NCBI GenBank assembly: GCA_934754505.1
Contig: CAKVIE010000013.1
Coordinates: 1-57,756 of the forward strand
Source: an uncultured Candidatus Melainabacteria bacterium
Lineage (GTDB): Bacteria; Cyanobacteriota; Vampirovibrionia; Gastranaerophilales; Gastranaerophilaceae
Direction of reading: 5' to 3'
DNA: 57,756 nt
Positions within the stretch are counted from its first letter, which is position 1. Each line of letters starts with the position of its first letter. Made by a program: the position numbers and the translations under genes. This document shows, piece by piece, positions 34,053 through 42,650 of the stretch. The notes below the pieces were generated by a model. That model ran no database searches and was not told the origin of the DNA. It saw only the letters and a list, made by a program, of their open reading frames with translations.

Positions 34053-36008
34053 ATGATTAAGACATATAAACAAGGTTTTTCATTGGCAGAAGCATTGGTA
34101 ACGTTAATTATCATAAGTTTGATATTAGCGGCGACTATGCCGGTTGTTTTGAGGTCGCAGAATTCACCGAGTGAGGCTCCTTGGAAATATGTAACACAAG
34201 GTTCGTTGAGCCAAAACGCAGCAGTTTTCAGTGTTTTAGGTGCAACATCAACAGCACTTTTCGGGGATAAAAGAATTCCGATTGATGCAAATATAGCAAG
34301 TGGCGACAAAGATTTGGTATTTGCAACAAAAATGAACCCCAAAATATCCGTAATAGCAAGAGACAGAGCAAATAATCCTTTAGCCTCAAGACATTTGATT
34401 GATTTTTATGAAAAGGAAACAAACGGCAATTATATAAATATCGGTAAAATTTCATTTGACAGATTTTACAATTTATCAATGGGGTTAAATTCTCTTGCAT
34501 CAATAAAATCTCAAACAGGAGAAGAACAGGCAGTAGTTCTTGCAACTTCAACAAATACTAATGACTGGTCGGATTTAAACTTCACCTCTCCGGGGGTTCT
34601 TGATGCAACAACACAAGGTGCATTGAATACGGCAGTCGGACAGTATGCAATAGGAGGAAATGCAAAATATTTAGCATCTACCGCACCTGAAAGAAACATG
34701 GTGGGAAATGCAAATACAGCCGTAGGTGCATTTGCCTTAAGAAGATTAAAAGACGGTAACTTCAACACGGCAATCGGTGCTTATGCACTTCAATCATCAT
34801 CACTTGACTCATCAGGAGTGGAAAACACATCAACAGCAATCGGCTCAGGTAATTTAAACACAGCCGTCGGAACATTCTCGATGAAGTTCAACACAAGCGG
34901 AAGCAATAATACGGCATCAGGCGGATATTCGTTGTGTGCAAATACAACAGGTAATAATAATACTGCATTTGGTGCATCAGTTTTACAAAAAAACACAACA
35001 GCAAGTTTCAACGCAGGCTTCGGCTCAGCAGCCTTGAGTGCAAACACAACCGGTCAAATGAATACAGGTATCGGTACCGCTTCCTTGATGTCAAATACGA
35101 CAGGGCTCGGAAACATTGCAATGGGTTACAGAGCACTTTCGCAAAACACAACAGGCAGAGGCAACATCGCAATAGGTAACAACATTGCATCAGGTGTTGC
35201 AAACTCCGAAAATAACAAATTATACATCGGCGGCGTAACAAATGAGGACGGTTCATTCAGCAATAACGGTACGGATTCTTTGATTTACGGCGATATGGCA
35301 AACAGAAAACTTGTTATTAACGGAACAGCTTATATTAAATCCGGTACAACCGAACATCAAATAGCAACAATAACCGATGTTAAAAATTACTTTGCACTTG
35401 CGAGTGCAAACCTCGTAACAGGACAAATAATGTTAAGCGGCGACCCCGGAACAATATATTCCGATGCAAGATTGAAAAATATCATTGGCGAAAATAAGGC
35501 CGGCTTGAAAGAAATTATGCAGGTTCAAGTCAAAAATTACACGATGAAAAGAGATAAGAAGAAAGAAGTCTTGGTGGGTGTAATCGCACAAGAATTGCAG
35601 AAAATCTTCCCGAACAGCGTTATTGAAGGACGTGACGGTTATTTAAGAATAAAACGTGATGAAATTTTCTACGCTTGTATCAATGCTATAAAAGAACTTA
35701 ATAATATGTTCAAAGATTTGGCGGCAAAAGTCACAGGTTTGGACGAAAAAATCAGACTTCTTGAAGACAGAAACAAGATGAATGAAGACAAAATTGCAGC
35801 ACTTGAAAGACAAAATAAGTTGTTTGAAGAACGACTTACTGCACTTGAGGAAGCAAAAAAAGCCCCCGTTAAAAAAGTTAAAGAGGTAAAAGAAACCAAA
35901 GTTACAACAACAGAAAAAACGGATAAGGCAGCAGAAACCGAAGAAAAAGCAGCAGCTGTTGAAGATGACAAAACGGCAAAAGATGTTAAAACCGAGGTAA
36001 AAAAATAA
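34053..36008 (+). CDS. Prepilin-anchored tail-fibre-like protein with S74 chaperone domain
   Basis: A 651-residue chimera. It starts with a type IV prepilin signal (KQG/FSLAEALVTLIIISLILA; cleavage after G8, E13 at +5). Residues about 205-395 are repeats of the form NTAxG(A/S)xxLxxNTTGxxN, as in head or tail-fibre beta-prisms. The S74 intramolecular chaperone signature follows, with S470-x4-K475 in YSDARLKN and GVIAQELQKIFPNSV after it. A coiled coil (about 560-610) and a Lys/Glu-rich tail end the protein. S74 domains normally guide trimer folding of phage tail spikes and then cut themselves off. Here a pilin-like anchor suggests a trimeric surface adhesin or a pilus-tip protein. Confidence 0.85.
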   Translation: MIKTYKQGFSLAEALVTLIIISLILAATMPVVLRSQNSPSEAPWKYVTQGSLSQNAAVFSVLGATSTALFGDKRIPIDANIASGDKDLVFATKMNPKISVIARDRANNPLASRHLIDFYEKETNGNYINIGKISFDRFYNLSMGLNSLASIKSQTGEEQAVVLATSTNTNDWSDLNFTSPGVLDATTQGALNTAVGQYAIGGNAKYLASTAPERNMVGNANTAVGAFALRRLKDGNFNTAIGAYALQSSSLDSSGVENTSTAIGSGNLNTAVGTFSMKFNTSGSNNTASGGYSLCANTTGNNNTAFGASVLQKNTTASFNAGFGSAALSANTTGQMNTGIGTASLMSNTTGLGNIAMGYRALSQNTTGRGNIAIGNNIASGVANSENNKLYIGGVTNEDGSFSNNGTDSLIYGDMANRKLVINGTAYIKSGTTEHQIATITDVKNYFALASANLVTGQIMLSGDPGTIYSDARLKNIIGENKAGLKEIMQVQVKNYTMKRDKKKEVLVGVIAQELQKIFPNSVIEGRDGYLRIKRDEIFYACINAIKELNNMFKDLAAKVTGLDEKIRLLEDRNKMNEDKIAALERQNKLFEERLTALEEAKKAPVKKVKEVKETKVTTTEKTDKAAETEEKAAAVEDDKTAKDVKTEVKK

Positions 36009-36262
36009 TGCGTCTTGATAAATTTTTAAAGGTATCAAGATTGATAAAACGCCGAACGGTAGCGAATGACGTATCGGAGCAGGGCAGAGTTTTAGTCAAC
36101 GGCAATCCTGCAAAGCCTGCCAAACAGTTAAAAGAAGGCGATGAAATAACGATTGTTTACGCAAACGGGGAAACAACCGTAAGGATAAAGACTGTTCCGA
36201 CGGGCAATGTTTCGGTACAAGAGGCAAGTTCATTGTATGAGATTGTGAAGGATTTCAAATAG
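36008..36262 (+). CDS. rqcP: S4-domain RNA-binding protein RqcP
   Basis: An 84-residue S4 protein. MRLDKFLKVSRLIKRRT, then QGRVLVNG and KQLKEGDEITIVYANG, closely match B. subtilis RqcP (YabO), which helps RqcH add alanine tails to stalled nascent chains on 50S subunits. An RqcH/NEMF gene is not in the window. The start overlaps the previous stop by one base (TAATG). A clear terminator follows at 36268. Confidence 0.9.
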   Translation: MRLDKFLKVSRLIKRRTVANDVSEQGRVLVNGNPAKPAKQLKEGDEITIVYANGETTVRIKTVPTGNVSVQEASSLYEIVKDFK

Positions 36263-36267
36263 ACCAT

Positions 36268-36298
36268 AAAAAATCGGTTTTTATAAAACCGATTTTTT
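36268..36298 (+). terminator. Terminator after rqcP
   Basis: AAAAATCGGTTTT / AAAACCGATTTTT stem with a small loop and a T-run. It is symmetric enough to act on both strands. Confidence 0.9.
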
Positions 36299-36303
36299 CA
36301 TAT

Positions 36304-36615
36304 TTAAAAGATTGTTTTTCTTTTAAAATTTTCATCACTTTGAGAAGTTGTAACAGTTTCAATGTCTGTAATTTTTTTGAAATTATCAAATAAATCATAA
36401 TAACGATTAGGAATTTGGAAATTTGTACCGTCGAAATTTTTATGATTAACATCAAGAATAATTCTTTTTATTCCTATATTTTTAGCAAGTGAAACAAACT
36501 CATCAATATCTTTTTGATTATCCTTCAAACCTTTTATAAGAATATATTTCAGCACCATTGCTTTGGGGGAAATATCTTTGCCGGCTTGGGCATATTTTGG
36601 GGAAATTTCAACCAC
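36304..36615 (-). pseudogene. C-terminal remnant of a stand-alone radical SAM gene
   Basis: About 100 codons that align with the C-terminal third of the intact radical SAM protein at 39615-40601 (AMVLKYILIKGLKDN against KILLKYILVDDINDN; later LDVNHKNFDGTNFQIP against LDFDYDKYNFRNHIKVP). The SAM-cluster and N-terminal halves are absent. An in-frame stop lies about 15 codons upstream of the first plausible start (a GTG), with no ribosome-binding site. It is a truncated, probably dead family member. Confidence 0.75.
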
Positions 36616-36782
36616 GGCATAAAAAAAATCCGAAAGTATTAAATGTTAATTAAAAATCTTTACGTTACTAAATATTTTGAGATTTTCGAGTATAATTATG
36701 CTATTGTAAATATGGTTAGAGAAACAAATATTTAAGTGTAATATATTTGTAAAAAATTTCATATAGTCAAGGAGAATTAGGA
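36616..36782. other. Leader region of the 36783 gene
   Basis: A/T-rich region without an ORF. AAGGAG lies near 36770 before the ATG at 36783. TATAAT-like sequences occur near 36690, but I cannot single out a promoter. Confidence 0.4.
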
Positions 36783-37424
36783 ATGCCGGAATACCTTACA
36801 AAAGAAGAAGTACGTCAATGGAGAAGTTCACTTGAAAGAATTACTCTTGAAGAATATGCAGCAAGACTCGGAAAAGTCGTACAAGGCGAAAAACATACAA
36901 ACGATATGATAGATAGGGTTATGACACATTCTTTGAATGATATGTCATCGGCAAGCGAATATAATGCACCGAGAGAAAGATTGCAAACATTAGTTCTCGG
37001 AAAAAGCATTACGGAACATAAAGAACATACGGTTGTTGTAAAACCTCATAAAGAAAAAACAGAAGCTGTAAAAGAAACAGCAAAACCTGCCGAAAAACCG
37101 AAAAAGGTTAAAGAAGTAAAAGAGGTAAAAGAAGAAAAAACAATCGTAAACGAAGTTGAAGAAACAAAAGAAGTTAAGTCCGAAACTGCAAAAGTTAATA
37201 CGGCAGCTTCCGCATACACCTTCAAAAAACCGCTTATTCCGAGAGAACAAATGATTTTTGATTATCTTTTGGAACACAAAGGCGAAGTTGTTTATGCAAA
37301 AGATATGGCAGCACTTTTAAATCTTCAAAGAGATTATGTTTATAAGTATATTAAAAATCTTCGTCAAAAGCTCAATGAAGATGCATTGACGAACGCAAAC
37401 AACGGCGGATACGTATTATCATAG
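36783..37424 (+). CDS. Putative regulator with C-terminal winged helix
   Basis: A 213-residue protein. The N-terminal segment (1-85, MPEYLTKEEVRQWRSSLERI) is probably helical. A Lys/Glu/Val-rich linker (about 85-135) follows. The C-terminal 75 residues resemble an OmpR-type winged helix (PREQMIFDYLLEHKGEVVYA, RDYVYKYIKNLRQKL, NNGGYVLS). No receiver domain is seen. AAGGAG precedes the ATG. The next gene starts 8 nt downstream, so they share a transcript. Probably DNA-binding; the target is unknown. Confidence 0.7.
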   Translation: MPEYLTKEEVRQWRSSLERITLEEYAARLGKVVQGEKHTNDMIDRVMTHSLNDMSSASEYNAPRERLQTLVLGKSITEHKEHTVVVKPHKEKTEAVKETAKPAEKPKKVKEVKEVKEEKTIVNEVEETKEVKSETAKVNTAASAYTFKKPLIPREQMIFDYLLEHKGEVVYAKDMAALLNLQRDYVYKYIKNLRQKLNEDALTNANNGGYVLS

Positions 37425-37432
37425 GTGAAAAA

Positions 37433-38563
37433 ATGGCGTCAGCAACAGGAAAGAAAAAAATAGCATTTCCGCACATGGGAACAATTTCCTATGCTTGGCG
37501 AGCTGCCTTAAGAAAATTAGGAGTAGAGGCTTATATTCCGCCTTATACGAACAAACGTACATTATCAATCGGAACAAAATATGCCCCCGAATCAATTTGT
37601 CTGCCTTATAAATTAATTTTAGGCAACTTTATTGAAGCATTAGAAGGCGGCTGTGATTATGTTTCTATGATTACATCACCGGGAATTTGCCGTTTGGGCG
37701 AATACGGACAATGTATTGAAAACGTATTGAAAGACTTGAATTACAACGACAGATACCTTGAATTATCTTTATATGACGGATTTAAGGGAATGTATGAGTT
37801 TTTGGGGAAAGCAAACCCGAAAGCAGGTATTTTCGCAAAAATTGATGCTATTTATACCGTTGTAAGATATGTTTTTGCTTTGGATAGAATTGCTTCGGTT
37901 TTATCATATTACAGAGCAAGAGAAATAACTTTCGGAACAGCAGAAAAGGCTTTTAACAAAGGTCTTGAATTGATTGATAAGTCAAATTCGATAAAGGAAC
38001 TTAAGGCTGCTGAAAAAGAAACAATCCGAATGATTAAAGAAACTCCGATTGACGAGAACAGAGATGTTTTATACGTTGATATAACGGGCGAAATTTATAT
38101 TGTTTTAGACCAATTTTCAAACCAAAATATCAATCGTGAACTCGGAAAAATGGGTGTTCAAACGAGAACGAGTTTAACGGTTTCAAGTTTTTTGAAAGAT
38201 GCAATTATTCCAAAATGGATGAAAAAGGGCGAAACGCACTTGGAAAGAGCCTTCAGACTTGCAAGACCGTATTTAATGAGAGATATCGGCGGAGATTCGC
38301 TTGAATCGGTCAGCGACGTAGCTTATGCAAACCAAAGAGGAATTGACGGAATCATTCACATAAGCCCGTTTACTTGTATGCCGGAAATCGTTTCACAAAA
38401 TATTTTCCCGAAGATGAGAGAAAATTGTGAAATTCCGATATTGACATTAATTATGGACGAGCAGACGGGAAAAGCAGGCTATATCACAAGATTGGAAGCC
38501 TTTACCGATTTGATGCGACGCAGAAAAAGAAAAAAACAAACAGAAACAAAAGAAAAAGTTTAA
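37433..38563 (+). CDS. 2-hydroxyacyl-CoA dehydratase D-component-like protein
   Basis: A 376-residue protein of the group around COG3580/COG3581 and DUF2229, related to the iron-sulphur dehydratase component and its activase partners. Cysteines that could bind a 4Fe-4S cluster lie in APESICLPYK, SPGICRLGEYGQC and SPFTCMPE. The C-terminal EQTGKAGYITRLEAFTDL is characteristic. Members are widespread in anaerobes and mostly of unknown function. No activase or second component lies adjacent. It is co-transcribed with the upstream regulator and ends in a terminator. Confidence 0.8.
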   Translation: MASATGKKKIAFPHMGTISYAWRAALRKLGVEAYIPPYTNKRTLSIGTKYAPESICLPYKLILGNFIEALEGGCDYVSMITSPGICRLGEYGQCIENVLKDLNYNDRYLELSLYDGFKGMYEFLGKANPKAGIFAKIDAIYTVVRYVFALDRIASVLSYYRAREITFGTAEKAFNKGLELIDKSNSIKELKAAEKETIRMIKETPIDENRDVLYVDITGEIYIVLDQFSNQNINRELGKMGVQTRTSLTVSSFLKDAIIPKWMKKGETHLERAFRLARPYLMRDIGGDSLESVSDVAYANQRGIDGIIHISPFTCMPEIVSQNIFPKMRENCEIPILTLIMDEQTGKAGYITRLEAFTDLMRRRKRKKQTETKEKV

Positions 38564-38587
38564 AAATCCGATTTATTCGGATTTTTT
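38562..38587 (+). terminator. Terminator after the dehydratase-like gene
   Basis: AAAATCCGA / TCGGATTTT stem with a 5-nt loop and T-run, beginning at the stop codon. Confidence 0.88.
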
Positions 38588-38596
38588 CAGTAATTT

Positions 38597-38658
38597 ATAA
38601 AAATTGCCGTAAAAGTCATATTATTACACGATAAAAAAAAATAAAAATTGCCGTAAAA
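38597..38658. repeat. 18-bp direct repeat upstream of the sigma-factor gene
   Basis: ATAAAAATTGCCGTAAAA occurs at 38597-38614 and again at 38641-38658, 44 bp apart, 64 bp before the sigma ATG. It could be a paired operator or overlapping promoter elements. The core GCCGTAAA differs from the sigma-28 -10 box GCCGATAA at two positions, but no matching -35 element is seen. Confidence 0.7.
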
Positions 38659-38721
38659 TGAAAATGTAAAAGTTGAGGTATCAGACTTAGAGGAAGGCAA
38701 GGGGCAACCCTTTGGTAAGAT

Positions 38722-39546
38722 ATGGCAGATATAATCGGCACAGACTCATATTCAAAAATCAAAAGATTATCTCCTGAAGAGCTTGAAAAACTTTGGTATT
38801 CGTTTTTAGACAATAAAACAAACAAGAAGTTGAGAGATAGTTTAATCGTTCAATATTTATATTTAACGAAGTATGTAATAGGCAGAATAAAGGGTAATTT
38901 GCCGTCAACTTTTTCGGAAGATGATATAACAGGGTACGGTGTTGAGGGATTAATTGACGCCATAGAAAAATATTCACCCGAGAAAGGTGCGAGATTTGAA
39001 ACTTATGCCATTATGAGAATTCGAGGCTGCATTATTGATAAAATAAGAGCACAGGATTGGCTACCGAGAAGTGCAAGAAAGAAAATAAAAGACGTAAAAG
39101 AAGCAGCAGAAAGACTGAAACAGGAACTCGGCAGAGCAGCAACTTCAACGGAAATCGGAGAGGCACTCGGAATTGAAAAAGAAAAAGTAGATGCCATTTT
39201 AGCAGAAGCAACATCAGTCGGCTCACTTTACGATAAAAAAGGTACCTCTGATGATAGTATTGAAATAATTGATACTATCGAAGATACAAATTCCGTAAAT
39301 CCGTTAGACAAGCTTGAAGAAAAAGATACGAAAAAGGAATTACAAATGGCTTTGAAAAGTTTACCCGAGAGAGAAAGAATGATAATGGTTTTATATTATC
39401 AAAAGAACATGACGTTGAAAGAAATCGGGGAAACTATTGAAGTTTCGGAATCGAGAGTCTGTCAGCTTCACGCACAGGCTATTATGAAGTTGAAAAATAT
39501 TCTTTCGGGACAAAGAAATGAAAGAATGAAGAAGTCTATAATATAA
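38722..39546 (+). CDS. FliA/WhiG-type (sigma-28) RNA polymerase sigma factor
   Basis: A 274-residue group 3 sigma factor. Region 2 (about 50-115) includes KYSPEKGARFETYAIMRIRG, DWLPRSARKK follows, and region 3 (about 125-165) has AATSTEIGEALGIE. Region 4 (about 215-262) has LPERERMIMVLYY and a helix-turn-helix KEIGETIEVSESRVCQ. The order and length match FliA/WhiG. No flagellar, chemotaxis or anti-sigma (FlgM) gene is in the window, so it may drive pilus, surface or developmental genes. Direct repeats upstream may mediate control. Confidence 0.9.
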   Translation: MADIIGTDSYSKIKRLSPEELEKLWYSFLDNKTNKKLRDSLIVQYLYLTKYVIGRIKGNLPSTFSEDDITGYGVEGLIDAIEKYSPEKGARFETYAIMRIRGCIIDKIRAQDWLPRSARKKIKDVKEAAERLKQELGRAATSTEIGEALGIEKEKVDAILAEATSVGSLYDKKGTSDDSIEIIDTIEDTNSVNPLDKLEEKDTKKELQMALKSLPERERMIMVLYYQKNMTLKEIGETIEVSESRVCQLHAQAIMKLKNILSGQRNERMKKSII

Positions 39547-39614
39547 TAAATTCTTGCTTTTTTCTCAATGCTATTATACTATTTCCATAGTTAATACATT
39601 GGGAATTTTTTATA

Positions 39615-40601
39615 ATGGATAATGAAAAAAAATATTTAGATTGCAGTTATTTGAAAAATTCTTTGCACTTTTTTTTCGATAATGTAAGAGCTTGTTGTTC
39701 AAACGTCAGCGGCATTGTTTTTTATAAAGATTTTGAAAATATTGCAATAGATTTAGACACTATTTTCTCAATGAGAAAGCAAGTTTTAGAGAATATAAAT
39801 AACGAATGTTATTCAAACGGAATACCATATTTTTGTGAAAATTGCTGTAAGATAGACGAATTTTTGAGCGATAAAAAAATCGACAAAATTGAACATAAAA
39901 TAAATACAATATTTTTCCAAAACACAATGGCATGTAATGCACATTGTTGTTACTGCGTATTTAGAGATGAACGAGGAAACAAACAATTATACAGCGTATT
40001 GCCTGTTATTAAGGAATTAATCGCAAGAGATTTAATTGCAGAAAACTCTATTTTTTATATGAGCGGAGGAGAAATAACCATTTCACCCGAGTTTGAAGAA
40101 TTATTTTCTTTGTTATCAAACTATAAAAATTCCTTTATAGAGGTTTTCACATCAGGAATAAAGTATTCCGAAGCTATAAAGCAGTCTTTTGTTAATGATA
40201 GAACATCACTTGTAATATCGTTAGATGCAGGCTCGAGAGAAACTTATAAAAAAATAAAAGCCGTTGATTGTTTTGATAAAGTTGTTAATAATATCAAGAG
40301 TTATGTCGATTTTTCGGAAAATGCAAAGAGAAAAATACTTTTAAAATATATTCTTGTAGATGATATTAATGATAATGCAGAAGAATTACAAAAATTCGTA
40401 AATGTAGTTTCAGACTTGGGCATAGAGCGAATAAGATTAGATTTTGACTACGATAAATACAATTTCCGAAATCATATAAAAGTACCTGAACATTATTTTT
40501 CTTTGTATGACGAATTCAATAAAATGTGTGCCGAAAAAAATCTTACGGTTTTGCAAGAACAGCAATGCCAATCAAATTTGGAATACAGCAGAGGGAAATA
40601 A
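39615..40601 (+). CDS. Stand-alone radical SAM protein (family member 2)
   Basis: A 328-residue radical SAM protein related to those at 20.2 and 53.3 kb. The N-terminal CC pair is RACCSNVSG (near 27). An intermediate FCENCC lies near residue 75. The SAM cluster is CNAHCCYC near residue 112, and MSGGEIT replaces the usual GGEPT. The loop LDAGSRETYKKIKA matches the siblings. No partner gene lies alongside. It has no clear Shine-Dalgarno sequence. A truncated relative lies 3 kb upstream at 36.3 kb. The substrate is unknown. Confidence 0.8.
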   Translation: MDNEKKYLDCSYLKNSLHFFFDNVRACCSNVSGIVFYKDFENIAIDLDTIFSMRKQVLENINNECYSNGIPYFCENCCKIDEFLSDKKIDKIEHKINTIFFQNTMACNAHCCYCVFRDERGNKQLYSVLPVIKELIARDLIAENSIFYMSGGEITISPEFEELFSLLSNYKNSFIEVFTSGIKYSEAIKQSFVNDRTSLVISLDAGSRETYKKIKAVDCFDKVVNNIKSYVDFSENAKRKILLKYILVDDINDNAEELQKFVNVVSDLGIERIRLDFDYDKYNFRNHIKVPEHYFSLYDEFNKMCAEKNLTVLQEQQCQSNLEYSRGK

Positions 40602-40688
40602 ATTATAAAAATTAATACGTTTAAATGGTTTACTTTCTTAAAAAATTTATTAAAATAACAATGAAGTACAAGAGAAAGAGGAACGGAA

Positions 40689-41237
40689 ATGGGCGTATTA
40701 AGCGGAAGCAGTTTGATTTCATCAGCAGTATCCGGATTAACAAATGCTTACGGCATTTTATCATCACAGAATACTGACGGAACAGGTTTACAGGTTAAAA
40801 ACCTCACGAATTTATCTGCAAGCACGATAAATCAACTCGGAGGAGCAAATAATTCTTTTGTTTCATATTTAACAACAAACTTCGGCAATATGGATAAAAA
40901 TAATGACGGAGTTATCTCGGCAGATGAACTTTCAACAGCAACACAAGCTATGCAGGCACAAGGTTTGACAAAAGACCAAATAACAAATTTATGCTCAACA
41001 ATGTCAGGAACAAATTCATATTCAACAGTTTTAGAATACTTTGACAAAATTGATGCAAACCACGACGGCAGAGTTACGGATGCAGAAATAAGAGCTTTCA
41101 GCTATAAAGCTCAAAGACAAAAATTAGATACGGAATTGAACGGAGTTACCGCAAACAAAATGACACTTTACTACGGCGACGATTCAGCTTACGATAAACC
41201 GTCAAGCGTTATGGACAGTATGTATCCCGATGTTTAA
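40689..41237 (+). CDS. EF-hand calcium-binding protein
   Basis: A 182-residue protein with two canonical EF-hand loops: DKNNDGVISADE (69-80) and DANHDGRVTDAE (122-133). Both carry the full set of oxygen ligands, including the position-12 glutamate. The N-terminal 60 residues are Ser/Thr/Asn/Gly-rich and lack a classical signal peptide. The protein probably binds calcium in a regulatory or structural way; partners are unknown. A terminator follows, flanked by two copies of the 21-bp palindrome. Confidence 0.88.
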   Translation: MGVLSGSSLISSAVSGLTNAYGILSSQNTDGTGLQVKNLTNLSASTINQLGGANNSFVSYLTTNFGNMDKNNDGVISADELSTATQAMQAQGLTKDQITNLCSTMSGTNSYSTVLEYFDKIDANHDGRVTDAEIRAFSYKAQRQKLDTELNGVTANKMTLYYGDDSAYDKPSSVMDSMYPDV

Positions 41238-41244
41238 TTCACCA

Positions 41245-41343
41245 TTGTAAACCAATAGCTGACAAAAATATTTAATGATTTAAAAAGCCCGAAACCATTA
41301 CGGAATGTGTTTTTGGGCTTTTGCGTAAACCATTGCCTGACAA
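41245..41343. repeat. 21-bp palindrome pair 1 (copies A and B)
   Basis: Copy A at 41245-41265 (TTGTAAACCAATAGCTGACAA) and copy B at 41323-41343 (GCGTAAACCATTGCCTGACAA). Both match the reverse complement of the consensus TTGTCAACCAATGGTTTACAA. They flank the terminator of the EF-hand gene almost exactly. Confidence 0.75.
41282..41322 (+). terminator. Terminator after the EF-hand gene
   Basis: AAAAGCCC / GGGCTTTT stem around a 24-nt loop region with secondary pairing, ending in T's. Confidence 0.75.
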
Positions 41344-41354
41344 CACTCAAAAGG

Positions 41355-41384
41355 TAAATAAAAAGAGATACCAACTGGTATCTC
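41355..41384 (-). terminator. Minus-strand terminator, probably of ybaB-recR
   Basis: GAGATACCA / TGGTATCTC perfect 9-bp arms (41365-41384) followed on the minus strand by TTTTTATTT. It lies about 150 nt after the recR stop. A minus-strand TATAAT at 41439-41434 could also make it the end of a roughly 70-nt small RNA. Confidence 0.75.
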
Positions 41385-41532
41385 CGATATGGTGCGAGTA
41401 AAATAATCCTTGTAGCATGCCGCTAAAATTGGCATTATAACTACATTTATATAAAGTATTTTGTTCGCTCCGTATTTCAAAGTTTGAAATTTTTGTTACA
41501 TTCTTAACAAATGCATTCAAAAAGTACGGGGA

Positions 41533-42129
41533 TTATATTTCCCGTCTGCCTTCCAAGGCTCTTGCGAGAGTAATTTCGTCTGCATATTCCAAATCCGAGC
41601 CGACAGGTATTCCGAGAGCAATTCTGGAAACAGTTATATCGAAAGGCTTTAAAAGTTTTGCAAGGTAAAGTGTTGTTGCTTCACCTTCGACTGACGGATT
41701 TAAAGCAAGGATAACTTCTTTTACATTTTCTTCCGAAATTCTTGTTAAAAGTTCTTTTACACGAATATCGTTTGCACCGATACCGTCGATAGGGGAAATA
41801 ACCCCTTGCAAAACGTGGTATTTACCTTTGAATTCTCTTGTTTTTTCAACTGCGATTAAGTCTTTTGTTTCTGCGACAACGCAGATGACAGAGCCGTCAC
41901 GATTTTCATCGGAACAAATTTCACAAGGGTTTGAAGCAGACATATTGAAACATTTTGAACAACATTTTACGGTTGTTTTAGCTTCAATCATTTTTTCAGC
42001 AAATTTTTCAACATCAGAAAGAGGCATTTTCAAAAGATAAAATGCCAATCTTTGAGCTGATTTCGGGCCAATCCCCGGAAATCGTTGAAAAAATTCCGCA
42101 AGTTCGGCTATTGGTTTTGTGTATTCCAT
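41533..42129 (-). CDS. recR: Recombination mediator RecR
   Basis: A 198-residue protein of the RecFOR pathway that helps load RecA on gapped DNA. A helix-hairpin-helix (FQRFPGIGPKSAQRLAFYLL) is followed by a four-cysteine zinc finger (CCSKCFNMSASNPCEIC). A Toprim domain (ICVVAETKDLIAVEKT) and the C-terminal Walker-like region complete it. The ATG overlaps the ybaB stop by one base (TGATG), the classic ybaB-recR arrangement. Confidence 0.97.
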   Translation of the reverse strand: MEYTKPIAELAEFFQRFPGIGPKSAQRLAFYLLKMPLSDVEKFAEKMIEAKTTVKCCSKCFNMSASNPCEICSDENRDGSVICVVAETKDLIAVEKTREFKGKYHVLQGVISPIDGIGANDIRVKELLTRISEENVKEVILALNPSVEGEATTLYLAKLLKPFDITVSRIALGIPVGSDLEYADEITLARALEGRREI

Positions 42130-42461
42130 CAGAACAATCCGGGAATGCTGATTCCGCCTGTTATACTTTTCATTGCAGCTTCTGCTTTAACTTGAGCTTT
42201 TTCAGTTGCTTGATTCATTGCTTGAGAAATCAAATCTTCGAGCATTTCGATAGTATCTGCATCAACTGATGACGGATTTTCGGGATTAATTGCCTGCGGA
42301 GTCAATTTAATGCTTTTGAATTTGCCTTGTCCGTTGCAAACAACCTTTACCGCACCGTTACCTGCTTCTGCGGGAATTTCTGTTGCAGCAAGATCTGCTT
42401 GAGCTTCTTGTAATTTTTTTTGCATCTTTTGTGCTTGTTGCATCATATTTGCAAAGTTCAT
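42129..42461 (-). CDS. YbaB/EbfC family nucleoid-associated protein
   Basis: A 110-residue DNA-binding protein. The N-terminal helix NMMQQAQKMQKKLQEAQADL and the segment GAVKVVCNGQGKFKSIKLTP are typical. It forms dimers with tweezers-like arms that bind DNA. GGGAG precedes the ATG. It is coupled to recR. Confidence 0.95.
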   Translation of the reverse strand: MNFANMMQQAQKMQKKLQEAQADLAATEIPAEAGNGAVKVVCNGQGKFKSIKLTPQAINPENPSSVDADTIEMLEDLISQAMNQATEKAQVKAEAAMKSITGGISIPGLF

Positions 42462-42650
42462 AATAAATCTCCCTAATAATTATTGTGCTTGTATATTATA
42501 ATTTCACCAAACCTTTTTGGCAAGTTTTTAATTCTTGCTTAACGTATGTTAAAATTTCGTATATTTTTCAATACTTTTTTGGTTTAATTAAACAATAAGT
42601 GTGATAATAACAATAAACTTTTTTATTGTTTTTTAATCAAGGAAGATGAA

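Noticed and set aside
41355..41430. Degenerate tRNA on the minus strand (…CTCGCACCA)
   Set aside because: No T-loop, D-arm or anticodon stem can be formed.
41298..41480. 60-codon minus-strand ORF
   Set aside because: It covers two terminator hairpins and one 21-bp palindrome copy; no ribosome-binding site or family resemblance.
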